Source: Mesorhizobium ciceri biovar biserrulae WSM1271
Lineage (GTDB): Bacteria > Pseudomonadota > Alphaproteobacteria > Rhizobiales > Rhizobiaceae
DNA: 64,000 bases
Assembly (NCBI RefSeq): GCF_000185905.1
Contig: NC_014923.1
Location: 248,001 to 312,000 of the forward strand
Reading direction: 5' to 3'
How positions within the stretch are numbered: the first letter of the stretch is position 1; each line of letters starts with the position of its first letter. Of the stretch, positions 7,230 through 15,216 are shown one piece after another. Both the position numbers and the translations under genes were made by a program. The notes below the pieces were generated by a model, which made no database searches, was not told the DNA's origin, and saw only the letters and a list, made by a program, of their open reading frames with translations.

Positions 7230-8672
7230 TCACGCGATCCGGCTCGCCGCCCGCAAGGACAGCGCTGCCGCGGTCAGGCTCGGGTTGGCGCAGGAGCAGC
7301 TCGGATAGGTGCTGGTGCCGACGACGACCAGGTTTCTGAGCTGATGGTGGATCATGCCGCTGTCGACCACAGAATCGGCCGGGCCGGTGCCCATCCTCAG
7401 CGTGCCCTGGACGTGCGATTCGGTCGGCCGAATGCCGCGGTCGAAGAGCTTTTCGACCGGCAGCGGCGCCAGAAGGTCAGGCAATTTCTCCAGAGCGCGC
7501 GCCATGCCCTTCACCGCGTAGTCCGAAGGCGCCTTGAAGCTGACGAAGGCATTGTCATCCGCGTCAAGCGTGACGTAGTTCTCGGGGTCGAGCAGGTTCT
7601 CGGTGACCACGACCAACGGCAGCGCCTGGCGTAGCCGCCCCTTTTCGGCACGCATTCCGTGCTGCCAGCGGTTCTCGAAATAGACCAGTGCCGCCGCATG
7701 CTCCGATCGGTGAGGACCATCATAGAGGCCGAAATTCAGGCCGGTTGTGATGGTGCTGCCGTCGAAATTGTCGACACCGTCGAGATAGACCTCGAAATTC
7801 CAGCCGTAGGATTCATGCAGGCCGCTGCCGACAAATTCGCCGCCCAGGCCGGATCGCAGCATGATCGCCGCACTCTGGATGGCATTGGCGCCGAGAATGA
7901 AGAGATCGCCGCTGACCTGGTATTCCTTGCCGTCATGGCTGAACGTGACCGAACGGACAGCGCCGCCGACGTGATCGAGCCGGCGCACTTCCGCACCGAG
8001 GCAGACCGAGATGTCGGGATGCTCGAAGACGTGCATCAACCCGTTGTTGACGGTGAATTTGGCGTCGACCGGGCACAGCCAGCAACGCAGATTGGCACAG
8101 CACGAGCTGCGCTGCGCGGTCGGCACGCGAGCCCGCGCGGTTGGCATGACGAAGTGCTGGTCGGGCTGCGCCGCCTTCATCATCCTGTCCGGTGTCGACA
8201 TGCGATGCGGCGGTTGCGGAAACGGCTTCGAGCGGGGCAGCATCGCCGCCATGTCGGGGTCGCCGGAGATCGACATGATGTCTTCCGCGTCGCAGTAGAA
8301 CGGCTCGACGTCGTCATAACTGATCGGCCAGTCATTGCCGATGCCGTAGGTGCTTTTCAGCCGGAAATCATTGGGATGAAATCTTGGCGTCTGCGCGAAC
8401 CAGCAGTTCGTCCCGCCACCCAGTCCGATCGTGTAGTTCCACGGCTTGTCGGAATTGGTCTTGTAGGTCGTCTCGTCTTCGATGTCGGTGTTAACGTTCT
8501 GTTCGAGCTGCCATTCATGGGTGTTGTGGCGTCCCCACTCCAGCACCAGAATGCGCGCCTTTCGGCGCCTGGCGAACTCATGCAGGAAGAAGGCCGAACC
8601 GAAGCCGGAACCGATCGCGACGAGATCGAAATGATTCTTGGTGATTTGCTCCGGCTTTACGTCCAGCACCAT
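7230..8672 (-). CDS. GMC-family FAD-dependent oxidoreductase with a cysteine cluster
   Basis: This 480-residue flavoprotein has the Rossmann start FDLVAIGSGFGSAF (about residues 15-28) and the GMC C-terminal block ending in CANPSLTAAAL. TESHVQGTLRMG contributes the likely catalytic histidine, and the Asn of the NPS block the second catalytic residue. Four cysteines at about 191, 192, 197 and 200 (CCANLRCWLC) match the C-C-x4-C spacing I recall for the [3Fe-4S] cluster of Burkholderia FAD-glucose dehydrogenase and related glucoside 3-dehydrogenases. With the small Tat-type subunit downstream, a periplasmic sugar or glycoside dehydrogenase is likely. No cytochrome subunit is adjacent. It may act on polysaccharide-derived sugars, but that is speculation. 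Confidence 0.8.
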   Translation of the reverse strand: MVLDVKPEQITKNHFDLVAIGSGFGSAFFLHEFARRRKARILVLEWGRHNTHEWQLEQNVNTDIEDETTYKTNSDKPWNYTIGLGGGTNCWFAQTPRFHPNDFRLKSTYGIGNDWPISYDDVEPFYCDAEDIMSISGDPDMAAMLPRSKPFPQPPHRMSTPDRMMKAAQPDQHFVMPTARARVPTAQRSSCCANLRCWLCPVDAKFTVNNGLMHVFEHPDISVCLGAEVRRLDHVGGAVRSVTFSHDGKEYQVSGDLFILGANAIQSAAIMLRSGLGGEFVGSGLHESYGWNFEVYLDGVDNFDGSTITTGLNFGLYDGPHRSEHAAALVYFENRWQHGMRAEKGRLRQALPLVVVTENLLDPENYVTLDADDNAFVSFKAPSDYAVKGMARALEKLPDLLAPLPVEKLFDRGIRPTESHVQGTLRMGTGPADSVVDSGMIHHQLRNLVVVGTSTYPSCSCANPSLTAAALSLRAASRIA

Positions 8673-8764
8673 CAGCTACAACTCCACACAGAAATACGCG
8701 CTCAACCCCAGCGCCCGCAGGCCGTGTGCGGACCGGTCTTGCATCCGGCTGCCAGGGCCCTGTC

Positions 8765-10096
8765 TCATGCCGCCATTCTGCCGATCGAGTGATATTCGAT
8801 GCCGTGGCGGGCGATGACCTTGGGGTCATAGAGGTTGCGGCCGTCGAAGATGACCGGCGTGGTCAGCGCGTCCTTCACCGCGTCGAAGGACGGCGCGCGA
8901 AAGCTCTTCCATTCTGTGGCGATCAGCAGCGCATCGGCGCCGCGAAGCGCCGCCTCCTTGGTGCCGCACAGAAGCAGGTCGTCGCGCAGCCCGTAGATGG
9001 CCTGGCATTCCTGCATCGCCTCGGGATCATAGGCCTGCACATTGGCGCCGGCCTTCCAGAGCGCCTCCATCAGGACGCGCGCCGGCGCCTCACGCATGTC
9101 GTCGGTGTTGGGCTTGAAGGCCAGACCCCAGAGCGCAAAGGTCCTGCCTTTGAGGTTGCCCTTGAAATAGCGGTCCACCTTGTCGAAGAGAACCGATTTC
9201 TGTGCGTTGTTGCGCTCCTCAACGGCGCGCAGCAGCTTGGCGTCGAACTTGACGCCTTCGGCGGTCTTGATCAGCGCCCGCACATCCTTCGGGAAGCACG
9301 AGCCGCCATAGCCGAGGCCCGGATAGATGAAATGGTAGCCGATGCGCGGATCGCTGCCGATGCCCTTGCGGACCTCCTCGATGTCGGCGCCGAGTTGTTC
9401 GGCCAGATTGGCCATCTCGTTCATGAAGCTGATCTTGGTCGCCAGCATGCAGTTGGCGGCATATTTGGTGAATTCTGCGCTGCGCACGTCCATCACGATC
9501 ATCTTCTCGTGGTTGCGATTGAACGGCGCGTAGAGTTCGCGCATCACAGCCTCGGTGTCCTCGCTGTCGGTGCCGACGATGATGCGGTCCGGCTTCATGC
9601 AGTCGGCAACCGCGGACCCTTCCTTGAGGAATTCCGGATTTGAAGCGACATCAAAAGCCAGGTCCTCGCGGCCTCTTTTCTTCAGCGTGTCGGCGATCCT
9701 GGCCTTCACCTTTTCGCAGGTGCCGACCGGCACCGTCGACTTGCCTACGACGATCTTGGGTTTGTCCATTTCGCGGCCGATGGTCTCGGCGACTGCCAGC
9801 ACATATTTGAGGTCGGCCGAGCCGTCCTCGCCCGGCGGCGTGCCGACCGCGATCATCTGGATCTCGCCGTGCCTGACAGCGGCGGCGGCATCCGTTGTGA
9901 ACTTGATGCGGCCGGCGGCATGGTTCTCCTTAACGAGGTTTTCCAAACCGGGTTCGAAAATGGGAACCAGGCCCTGGTTGAGCCGCTCGACCTTGGCGGC
10001 GTCGATGTCGACGCACACCACCTGGTGCCCGACTTCGGCAAGCACCGCCGCCTGCACGAGGCCGACATAGCCAATTCCAAACACCGTCAAATTCAT
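8765..10096 (-). CDS. ugd: UDP-glucose 6-dehydrogenase
   Basis: The enzyme oxidises UDP-glucose to UDP-glucuronate with two NAD+, supplying uronic acid for surface polysaccharides. The N-terminus [20 protein letters not shown] is the NAD-binding GxGYxG loop, and [10 protein letters not shown] carries the catalytic cysteine (about residue 267). [10 protein letters not shown] and [11 protein letters not shown] are further family signatures. Length is 443 residues, usual for the bacterial enzyme (rkpK in S. meliloti). Its presence inside the exo locus suggests the polymer contains glucuronic acid or a sugar made from it, unlike classical succinoglycan. It is on the same strand as exoK, 67 bases downstream. 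Confidence 0.95.
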   Translation of the reverse strand: MNLTVFGIGYVGLVQAAVLAEVGHQVVCVDIDAAKVERLNQGLVPIFEPGLENLVKENHAAGRIKFTTDAAAAVRHGEIQMIAVGTPPGEDGSADLKYVLAVAETIGREMDKPKIVVGKSTVPVGTCEKVKARIADTLKKRGREDLAFDVASNPEFLKEGSAVADCMKPDRIIVGTDSEDTEAVMRELYAPFNRNHEKMIVMDVRSAEFTKYAANCMLATKISFMNEMANLAEQLGADIEEVRKGIGSDPRIGYHFIYPGLGYGGSCFPKDVRALIKTAEGVKFDAKLLRAVEERNNAQKSVLFDKVDRYFKGNLKGRTFALWGLAFKPNTDDMREAPARVLMEALWKAGANVQAYDPEAMQECQAIYGLRDDLLLCGTKEAALRGADALLIATEWKSFRAPSFDAVKDALTTPVIFDGRNLYDPKVIARHGIEYHSIGRMAA

Positions 10097-10163
10097 TCGG
10101 TTTCATTCCCATGCAAGGCAGCGGACCGTTTTCGGCCCCGCCGGTTCAAATCGACTTTCCCAA

Positions 10164-11018
10164 CTACTTTACACTGCATGCCAGCGATTCCGGAAATTGA
10201 CAGGGTTCGCCGAGCGCCGTGAAGGCGACCCGCTCGACCTGCAGGGAAAGCTTGCGGCCCGGATCCGCGAACGCTCCCATCCAGCCCTTCATCGTATCGC
10301 TACCCCAAAAGCTGAAGAATATCTTCTGTGCATGGCTGGGCAGCTTCGCCGGGTCGGTAATCGTGTTCACCAGTTGGCCGTTGACGTACCATCGCAAGCT
10401 GTCCTTCTGCCAGACGAAGGCGTAGTCGTTGAAGGCCTTCTCCGTGCCGCCCGGTACGTCGACCAGTTTCTCGTTCTTGCCCTTGCCCGCGATATAGGCG
10501 TTGACCTGCACCTTGGAGGTGTCCTTGGTCAGGACCTCGAAGTCGATCTCGTCCCAGGGCTGCTTGTCGCTTGGACCTATATAGGTGAAGAACGCGGCGT
10601 TGAGGCCGGAGCCGGTATCGGTCTTCAGCCGTGCCTCATAGGTGCCATAGCCGAAGCGCTGCTTGGTCTGGATCTCGCCGCAGACGTAGTCGCGATCCTT
10701 CAGCGTCTGCTTTTCGAAGCCGAGCGACAGCACACCATTCGACAGTTCGACCATATTTTTCGACCAGGTGCAATTCTGATGGCTGCCGTTGCTCCAGCCG
10801 TCGGAAACATACCAGCGCGTGCGGTCGAAGCTTTTGAAATCATCGACAAAGGACGGCGATGTCGGAATGTCCTGGGCATGGGAAGGGGTTGCCAGGAAAC
10901 CGCCAAGAGCAGCCAGCAGCAACGCACCGAGCGACCCCAGCCGCCGGGCGGCTTGTCCGGTCCGATATGCGAGAGGCGGTGCGTCAATTGCCGTCGTAGG
11001 TTTCGGATTCCAATTCAT
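10164..11018 (-). CDS. exoK: Secreted family 16 beta-glycanase, ExoK-like
   Basis: This GH16 endo-glycanase carries WDEIDFE at about residues 155-161, where the first Glu is the nucleophile and the last the acid/base. Starting at the ATG at 11018 (AGGTGAG upstream) gives 284 residues with a long N-region, the hydrophobic segment LGALLLAALGGFLA and cleavage likely after SHA (about residue 48). S. meliloti ExoK is a secreted endo-1,3-1,4-beta-glycanase that trims nascent succinoglycan to lower molecular weight. The same role is likely here, outside the cytoplasm. It lies upstream of ugd and downstream of the coiled-coil gene on the minus strand. The cleaved linkage depends on the polymer actually made. 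Confidence 0.88.
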   Translation of the reverse strand: MNWNPKPTTAIDAPPLAYRTGQAARRLGSLGALLLAALGGFLATPSHAQDIPTSPSFVDDFKSFDRTRWYVSDGWSNGSHQNCTWSKNMVELSNGVLSLGFEKQTLKDRDYVCGEIQTKQRFGYGTYEARLKTDTGSGLNAAFFTYIGPSDKQPWDEIDFEVLTKDTSKVQVNAYIAGKGKNEKLVDVPGGTEKAFNDYAFVWQKDSLRWYVNGQLVNTITDPAKLPSHAQKIFFSFWGSDTMKGWMGAFADPGRKLSLQVERVAFTALGEPCQFPESLACSVK

Positions 11019-11172
11019 ACCAAACTCACCTTTGCGCTGTGTGTCCCCAACCCAAAGTCGACGTTCGAACCGCTCCTGCACGGGCCAACCTTGACCTTCC
11101 TTGTGACCCTCTCGATTGCTTCTGCTTCCCGCCTTGCATCAAATCTGTTGCAACAGTTCCGAGCCTTCACGT

Positions 11173-11568
11173 TCAATCTCTGCCGGCGCCTGCCGGCCAG
11201 GCGAATTCCGCCGCGGCGGCCGAGGAGGCATCCTCGTCAAAGACCGTATCCAGCGAATGACGGAGCTCTTTCATCATGCCGTCCTGGCGCGACAGCGCCG
11301 CGATGCGGCGCTCGCAATTCAGGATCGACTGTGTCAGTGCGCTGACTTCCGAAGACCGCTTGTCGGAAGCAGAGCCGTTTTCCATCGCTTCGACCAGAAA
11401 GGCGGCGTTGGTCGACGTCGTCCGGTAGCGATTCTCAAGCCCGGTTCTCTCGGCCTCGATCTCGGCCGCAATCTGCTCGAACAGCTTTGCCAGACGATCG
11501 AGACGTGAAACATCGGCCTGACGGTCGCGGGCCGGATCCCTTGATCTGAAACCGAATATCGAGGCCAT
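11173..11568 (-). CDS. Uncharacterised coiled-coil protein
   Basis: I do not recognise this 131-residue protein. It begins MASIFGFRSRDPARD and then forms a long charged amphipathic helix region (about residues 17-105) rich in Glu, Arg, Leu and Ala, with heptad-like spacing, ending in an Ala-rich tail. There is no signal peptide or membrane segment. It lies between the lasso-linked glycosyltransferase and exoK, on the same strand as both. A TGC-N3-GCA site lies about 157 bases upstream of its start. It may be a small cytoplasmic scaffold or regulator of polysaccharide synthesis, but nothing in the sequence proves this. Confidence 0.55.
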   Translation of the reverse strand: MASIFGFRSRDPARDRQADVSRLDRLAKLFEQIAAEIEAERTGLENRYRTTSTNAAFLVEAMENGSASDKRSSEVSALTQSILNCERRIAALSRQDGMMKELRHSLDTVFDEDASSAAAAEFAWPAGAGRD

Positions 11569-11724
11569 GAACTCAGGTTCCCGTCATCGCCGGCTTGTGG
11601 GCCGGGCTTCTGGCCGATCCCCGCAGCCGGGGCTCAAAAACTCGTGTTGCGTTGTCGTGCTCCTTTTGAGGGAGAGACATCAGACCAATCCGATCGGGGG
11701 CCAAGTTCGGCTGGTCGTCCACTA

Positions 11725-11739
11725 TGCTGCACCGCAACA
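11725..11739. promoter_or_regulatory. TGC-N3-GCA operator candidate upstream of the coiled-coil gene
   Basis: TGCTGC-ACC-GCAACA matches the motif found at the exo promoters in both half-sites. No convincing -35/-10 pair overlaps it. It lies in the 290-base gap between the coiled-coil gene and the GT2 gene, which otherwise shows nothing I can name. Confidence 0.45.
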
Positions 11740-11858
11740 TAGACTGCCATCGTCGGAGCCGCGAGGCAACCACCCAATTCGTAAACTCATAAATCCGGCC
11801 GAAATGGTTTGCGTGATGACATGCCGCGAGTGGACAAATCGCTGCATCGGGACCGCTC

Positions 11859-12881
11859 TCAGCGTTCCTTGCCCGTGCTGGTTCCGGCCATCAGAAAGCG
11901 CAGCGGCGGCACAGGCTTTTGGCTGGACACAAGGCCGACACGACGAAACAGCGCCTCGAGCTTGTCGGAAGCCACGCCCTGGACGATGGGGACGAGGTTG
12001 GACAGGCTGGCGAAGGCGTAAGCCGCAGCCGAGCCCAGCCCCCGCTCGGCCTTGACGTCAAGGAAATTACGCAGCCGATATTTGTCGCGCACGTGCCGTT
12101 CATGCCGCCGCAGCACCGCCTTCGAGCCTTCCGGCAGGCTGTCGATCGCCAGCAGCGCCAGATCCGCATCGGCCAGACGCTTCAGGTCCTGGGTCTTGTG
12201 GCGGCCGCTCAGGGAATCGGCGCGGACGATGGCGCCGTAGCCGCAGGAGCGAATGACCTTGAACCGCGCCCCGCATGCGACCGCGCGGGCGTAGAGTTCA
12301 TAGTCCTCGCCCAGCCGCAGGCTCTCGTCGTAGCTCAACCCATGGCGGTCGAGGAAGGCACGGCTGATCACCGGCTTCAAAAAGCCCAGTTCGCCCCTCT
12401 GCACGCGGCGCCTGGAGATGTTGCCTTCGACGAAACGCTCGAAATCGAGGAATTCCGGATCGGCGGCAAATTGCGGCGCGACGATTTTCGTCGCGTCGCC
12501 TGTCGCATCATCCCTGATCAGCATGATGTTGTCGGCGGCGAAATCCCAATCGGCGCCGGCAAACAAGTTGCGAAACCGGCCTTCGAGGAAGAAATCGTCG
12601 GCATCGAGAATGCTGATGAACGGCGATTTCGAGCCGGCGATGGCTGCGTTGCGGGCAAAGGAGGGGCCGCGATTGACATCGAGGCGCATCACGGAGAGCC
12701 GCCCGCTGCCATCATCGGCGGATCGTGCGACACCGGCGGTGTCGTCGGTGGAGGCATCGTCGACGACCACGACCTCCGCCACTTCCGGTTCGCGCAATGC
12801 GGATGCGATGGCGACGGCGATTGTCGCTGCGGCGTTTTTTGCCGCGATGATCACGCAGACCTCGGATTTCGTCATCGACAT
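11859..12881 (-). CDS. Family 2 glycosyltransferase beside the lasso cluster
   Basis: This 340-residue GT2 enzyme starts MSMTKSEVCVIIAAKNAAAT, with VVVVDDASTDDT at about residues 37-48 and ISILDADDFF (DxD region) at about 89-98. The frame is open for another 180 codons upstream, but that part is the antisense of the nucleotidyltransferase gene, so the ATG at 12881 is the right start. It follows the nucleotidyltransferase gene on the same strand by 91 bases and is divergent from the lasso operon. It may add a sugar to the exopolysaccharide or decorate the lasso peptide. The neighbours allow either reading. Confidence 0.85.
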   Translation of the reverse strand: MSMTKSEVCVIIAAKNAAATIAVAIASALREPEVAEVVVVDDASTDDTAGVARSADDGSGRLSVMRLDVNRGPSFARNAAIAGSKSPFISILDADDFFLEGRFRNLFAGADWDFAADNIMLIRDDATGDATKIVAPQFAADPEFLDFERFVEGNISRRRVQRGELGFLKPVISRAFLDRHGLSYDESLRLGEDYELYARAVACGARFKVIRSCGYGAIVRADSLSGRHKTQDLKRLADADLALLAIDSLPEGSKAVLRRHERHVRDKYRLRNFLDVKAERGLGSAAAYAFASLSNLVPIVQGVASDKLEALFRRVGLVSSQKPVPPLRFLMAGTSTGKER

Positions 12882-12972
12882 GGATTTGCCTCTCGTACAG
12901 GTAATATCGATTTGCCCTCGCCCCGTACTCGTTCGATGCACTACAGAATTGCCATCAGCATCCAATTTACCT

Positions 12973-14097
12973 TCAGCGACTCGCCGGCCGCTCGAAGATG
13001 CGGCGGCTGATATCGGCGGACGCCGCCCAGCCTGCTTCGGCCAGATAGCGGACCGGCGCGCGGCCGCACAGTTCCCAAAGCACCGTTCGCCGCTGCGGCC
13101 ACCGCAGCGACGGCAGCCACGGCGCGATGACCATGCTGAGCAGATCCTCATTGCCGATGCGCGGCAGGATCCTGGTCGCGCGCTGCGACAGCAGCGTGCC
13201 GGCACCGCCGAGTAGCACGTCGGCGGCGCGCAGGCCAAGCAGCAGCGTGTCGTCCAGACCTTGCGCGGTAGCGGCATCGAGCAAACGCTGCTGATCCGCC
13301 TCGTCGAGGCGGCCGGCGCTGGCGCCGATATCACAGACGTATCCGGCGCAGGGTTCCCGGTTGAAAAGTGCCTTGGCGACGCTGATGCAGGACAAAAGCA
13401 ATGTATCGGCCACCGAGGTGAACGGCACCGTCGCACCGGCGATTTCGACCTGTCGCTTGCGCCGCAGGAACCCGTCCGCGTCGCGCGGGCTTGGCGAGCC
13501 GGGCTGCTGGAGGCGGTAGTGGAGATCGACGGTGGACGACCTCGGCCCGTCGTCCCGGGTCATGTGCTGTTCGCCGAGGAAGCGGACCCACCAGACGGAG
13601 CTCGACTTGCCTGATACCTCATAGCCGATCTTGCGAAGCGCATCACGCGCCCTGAAAAATCCGAGCGGCGAAACCAGGATGTCGACATCGCCCGAGGGCT
13701 TCATAAAATGGTCGTCGTAGAGAAGTTGCTGCTGGAACGGACCCTTCAGAAAAACGAAATCGATCTCGCTGGCGCGCAGCACGTCCTGGATCGCCATCGA
13801 ATCCATGATGCAGGACGCGTTCATCGAAACCGTTTTCCTGCGGTAGGTGTCGAGCCATTGGAAAAGCTTAGTTGGCCTCTGAAGCGCGGGTGCGCGCGAA
13901 AGCGCCTTGAGGACAAAGACGGCGACCTTGTTCAGCCTGGCAATCTCGGCAATTTTTTCACCGTCAAGATGGCGCATCGAAACGTCGCCCGCGCCCGGGC
14001 CGGCGAAAAACAATCGCAGGCAAGCCTGCACATAGGCCACCTCGCCGGCACAGCCGGCGGCGCGCAATCGTTCGTATGAGCCATCCGGCAAGGCCAT
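12973..14097 (-). CDS. Nucleotidyltransferase-family protein of lasso clusters
   Basis: This 374-residue protein has VFLKGPFQQQLLY at about 115-127 followed by PSGDVDILV at about 134-142. This fits the KG...Y...GDxDxLV pattern of the uncharacterised nucleotidyltransferase family (PF14907 type) that accompanies many RiPP clusters. It is divergent from the lasso precursor across a 514-base control region. In the pseudomycoidin system, as I recall, a homologue works after the kinase and decorates the phosphorylated C-terminal residue of the peptide. The kinase and a C-terminal serine are both present here, so the same step is plausible. The acidic pair Asp137 and Asp139 would bind metal. Substrate and product are inferred. 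Confidence 0.75.
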   Translation of the reverse strand: MALPDGSYERLRAAGCAGEVAYVQACLRLFFAGPGAGDVSMRHLDGEKIAEIARLNKVAVFVLKALSRAPALQRPTKLFQWLDTYRRKTVSMNASCIMDSMAIQDVLRASEIDFVFLKGPFQQQLLYDDHFMKPSGDVDILVSPLGFFRARDALRKIGYEVSGKSSSVWWVRFLGEQHMTRDDGPRSSTVDLHYRLQQPGSPSPRDADGFLRRKRQVEIAGATVPFTSVADTLLLSCISVAKALFNREPCAGYVCDIGASAGRLDEADQQRLLDAATAQGLDDTLLLGLRAADVLLGGAGTLLSQRATRILPRIGNEDLLSMVIAPWLPSLRWPQRRTVLWELCGRAPVRYLAEAGWAASADISRRIFERPASR

Positions 14098-14195
14098 TTA
14101 GCGCACAGTCTCCCAAGAAAGCGTTTCGCGCCGACACTTATGCTGCAAGTGCGAAGCAAGCATCACCAAAAACCTCGATGCCGTAAAGCCTTTCC

Positions 14196-14210
14196 TTCTG
14201 CAGTGCGAAT
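14196..14210. promoter_or_regulatory. Degenerate TGC-N3-GCA site upstream of the nucleotidyltransferase gene
   Basis: TTCTGC-AGT-GCGAAT followed by a T-tract. The left half and spacer agree with the exo-promoter motif, but the right half has one mismatch in the core. It lies 99 bases from the nucleotidyltransferase start. Confidence 0.35.
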
Positions 14211-14515
14211 TTTTGCCACCAAAGCGTCTATCGAGGTGGCATCGGAAAGCAGTGAAAACCGCGGTTGAAATGTCCCTTGCCACGTCGGCTTAGGCAATCT
14301 CCGGACGATTTCTCAAATGGAAATTCTTTTCATTAGAGAGGCCTAAATATAGGCACAACGCAAACGGGTTATGCAAGCAAAATCAAATGCTTAAAGAATC
14401 AGCACAGGCGCGATCGTCGTGCACAAGGAATCGGCTAAAAAATGACAAGTTTTAGGCATGCCGCTCATGTGACGACGCCAGCAACCGTAATTGATTAACA
14501 GAAAGTAAAACAGTC

Positions 14516-14556
14516 TTGACTCATAAATGCTGCCGTGCAGCTATTGCATTGCAGCA
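14516..14556 (+). promoter_or_regulatory. Lasso operon promoter with tandem TGC-N3-GCA operators
   Basis: TTGACT (14516-14521) and GCTATT (14540-14545) are spaced by 18 bases and form a good promoter about 65 bases ahead of the precursor ATG. Two operator copies, TGCTGC-CGT-GCAGCT (14528-14542) and TATTGC-ATT-GCAGCA (14542-14556), cover the spacer, the -10 box and the start point, which suits repression. Confidence 0.6.
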
Positions 14557-14611
14557 TAAAAGTGCTGACGGCACTCGACAGGCCGTTTCCAGTCCTAAAT
14601 CGGAGAGTAAA

Positions 14612-14764
14612 ATGGAACAGAATGTTGAAAAGCATGAATATGAAACGCCAAGCCTGACGGTCCATGGTTCGATTGAGACCATCACCCAGGGCGGCGGCGG
14701 CAGCACGGCGATCGACGCATCGTTCCCCGCGCATACGCCGATTGGCGACCTGACGTTCTCCTGA
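14612..14764 (+). CDS. Lasso peptide precursor
   Basis: This 50-residue peptide has the full lasso-precursor pattern. The leader (residues 1-26) contains YETPSLTVHGSIETIT, matching the YxxPxLxxxG...T recognition motif bound by the B1 protein, with Thr25 at the conserved -2 position. Cleavage after Gln26 would free a 24-residue core starting with Gly27. Asp35 is then core position 9, so Gly1-Asp9 closure of a nine-membered macrolactam ring is predicted. The core begins with four glycines, contains His and two prolines in the tail, and ends in Ser50. The kinase gene nearby suggests that this serine is phosphorylated. The ATG at 14612 follows GGAGAG; the open frame upstream to 14516 lies within the promoter. 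The remaining lasso genes follow on the same strand. Confidence 0.9.
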   Translation: MEQNVEKHEYETPSLTVHGSIETITQGGGGSTAIDASFPAHTPIGDLTFS

Positions 14765-14901
14765 GACTTACAGCCGATTCCAGAGTGACATGTTGGGACT
14801 CTGGATTCAAAAGCAGACGTAAGAGGGGTCGGGGGGCCAGCCTCCCGATTTCTCCTGCGCCACCTGGAGATGTCGCAGCGTTTTGTCAGCGAGGTTTGGG
14901 G

Positions 14902-15216
14902 ATGAACGGGGAGCTATCCGACCGTGATCTGGGCGACCACGATAGCGTGTGCGCGACCAAGGATGCCGTGGCTTGCGAGTTCGGAGATGGCTTGGCGCTG
15001 CTCAATCTCAAATCCAATGTCTACTACAGCCTGAATGGCGTCGGCGCCTTCATCTGGGATTTGATCCAGGAACCCCGGTCGATCGGCGACATCCGCAGCG
15101 CCGTGCTTGCGCGCTACAATGTCGACCCGGCGCGCTGCCAGGCCGATGTCGACGCATTGCTGAAGGGCCTGGCCGATAATGGGCTTGCGAGACGGCATCA
15201 TGAGGCACTTGTCTAA
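14902..15216 (+). CDS. Lasso leader-recognition protein B1 (PqqD-like RRE)
   Basis: This is a 104-residue PqqD-family protein. GLALLNLKSNVYYSLNGVGAFIWDLI (described in parts: LNLKSNVYYSLN then AFIWDLI) is the diagnostic strand-helix segment, followed by a winged-helix-like region (IGDIRSAVLARYNVD and ADVDALLKGLADNGL). Such proteins bind the YxxPxL leader motif and present the precursor to the B2 peptidase. The ATG at 14902 follows GAGG by 7 bases. It starts 137 bases after the precursor and overlaps the next gene by 17 bases, so B1 and B2 are separate but translationally linked proteins, unlike the fused B of many proteobacterial clusters. Confidence 0.88.
   Translation: MNGELSDRDLGDHDSVCATKDAVACEFGDGLALLNLKSNVYYSLNGVGAFIWDLIQEPRSIGDIRSAVLARYNVDPARCQADVDALLKGLADNGLARRHHEALV

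Larger units (their letters stand above)
14098..14611. promoter_or_regulatory. Divergent control region, nucleotidyltransferase / lasso operon
   Basis: This 514-base stretch has no credible gene and is richer in A and T than the flanking genes, especially 14,310-14,530. It carries one TGC-N3-GCA-like site near the nucleotidyltransferase side (14196-14210) and two tandem sites at the lasso promoter (14528-14556). It probably holds both promoters. Confidence 0.6.

Noticed and set aside
11145-11156. CTGTTGCAACAG perfect palindrome near exoK
   Set aside because: The two half-sites are fused with no 3-base spacer, so it does not fit the TGC-N3-GCA operator; kept out of that set.
12882-13436. Upstream extension of the GT2 frame
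   Set aside because: It is out of frame across the nucleotidyltransferase gene and Arg/Ser/Cys-rich; the GT2 motifs begin only after the ATG at 12881.
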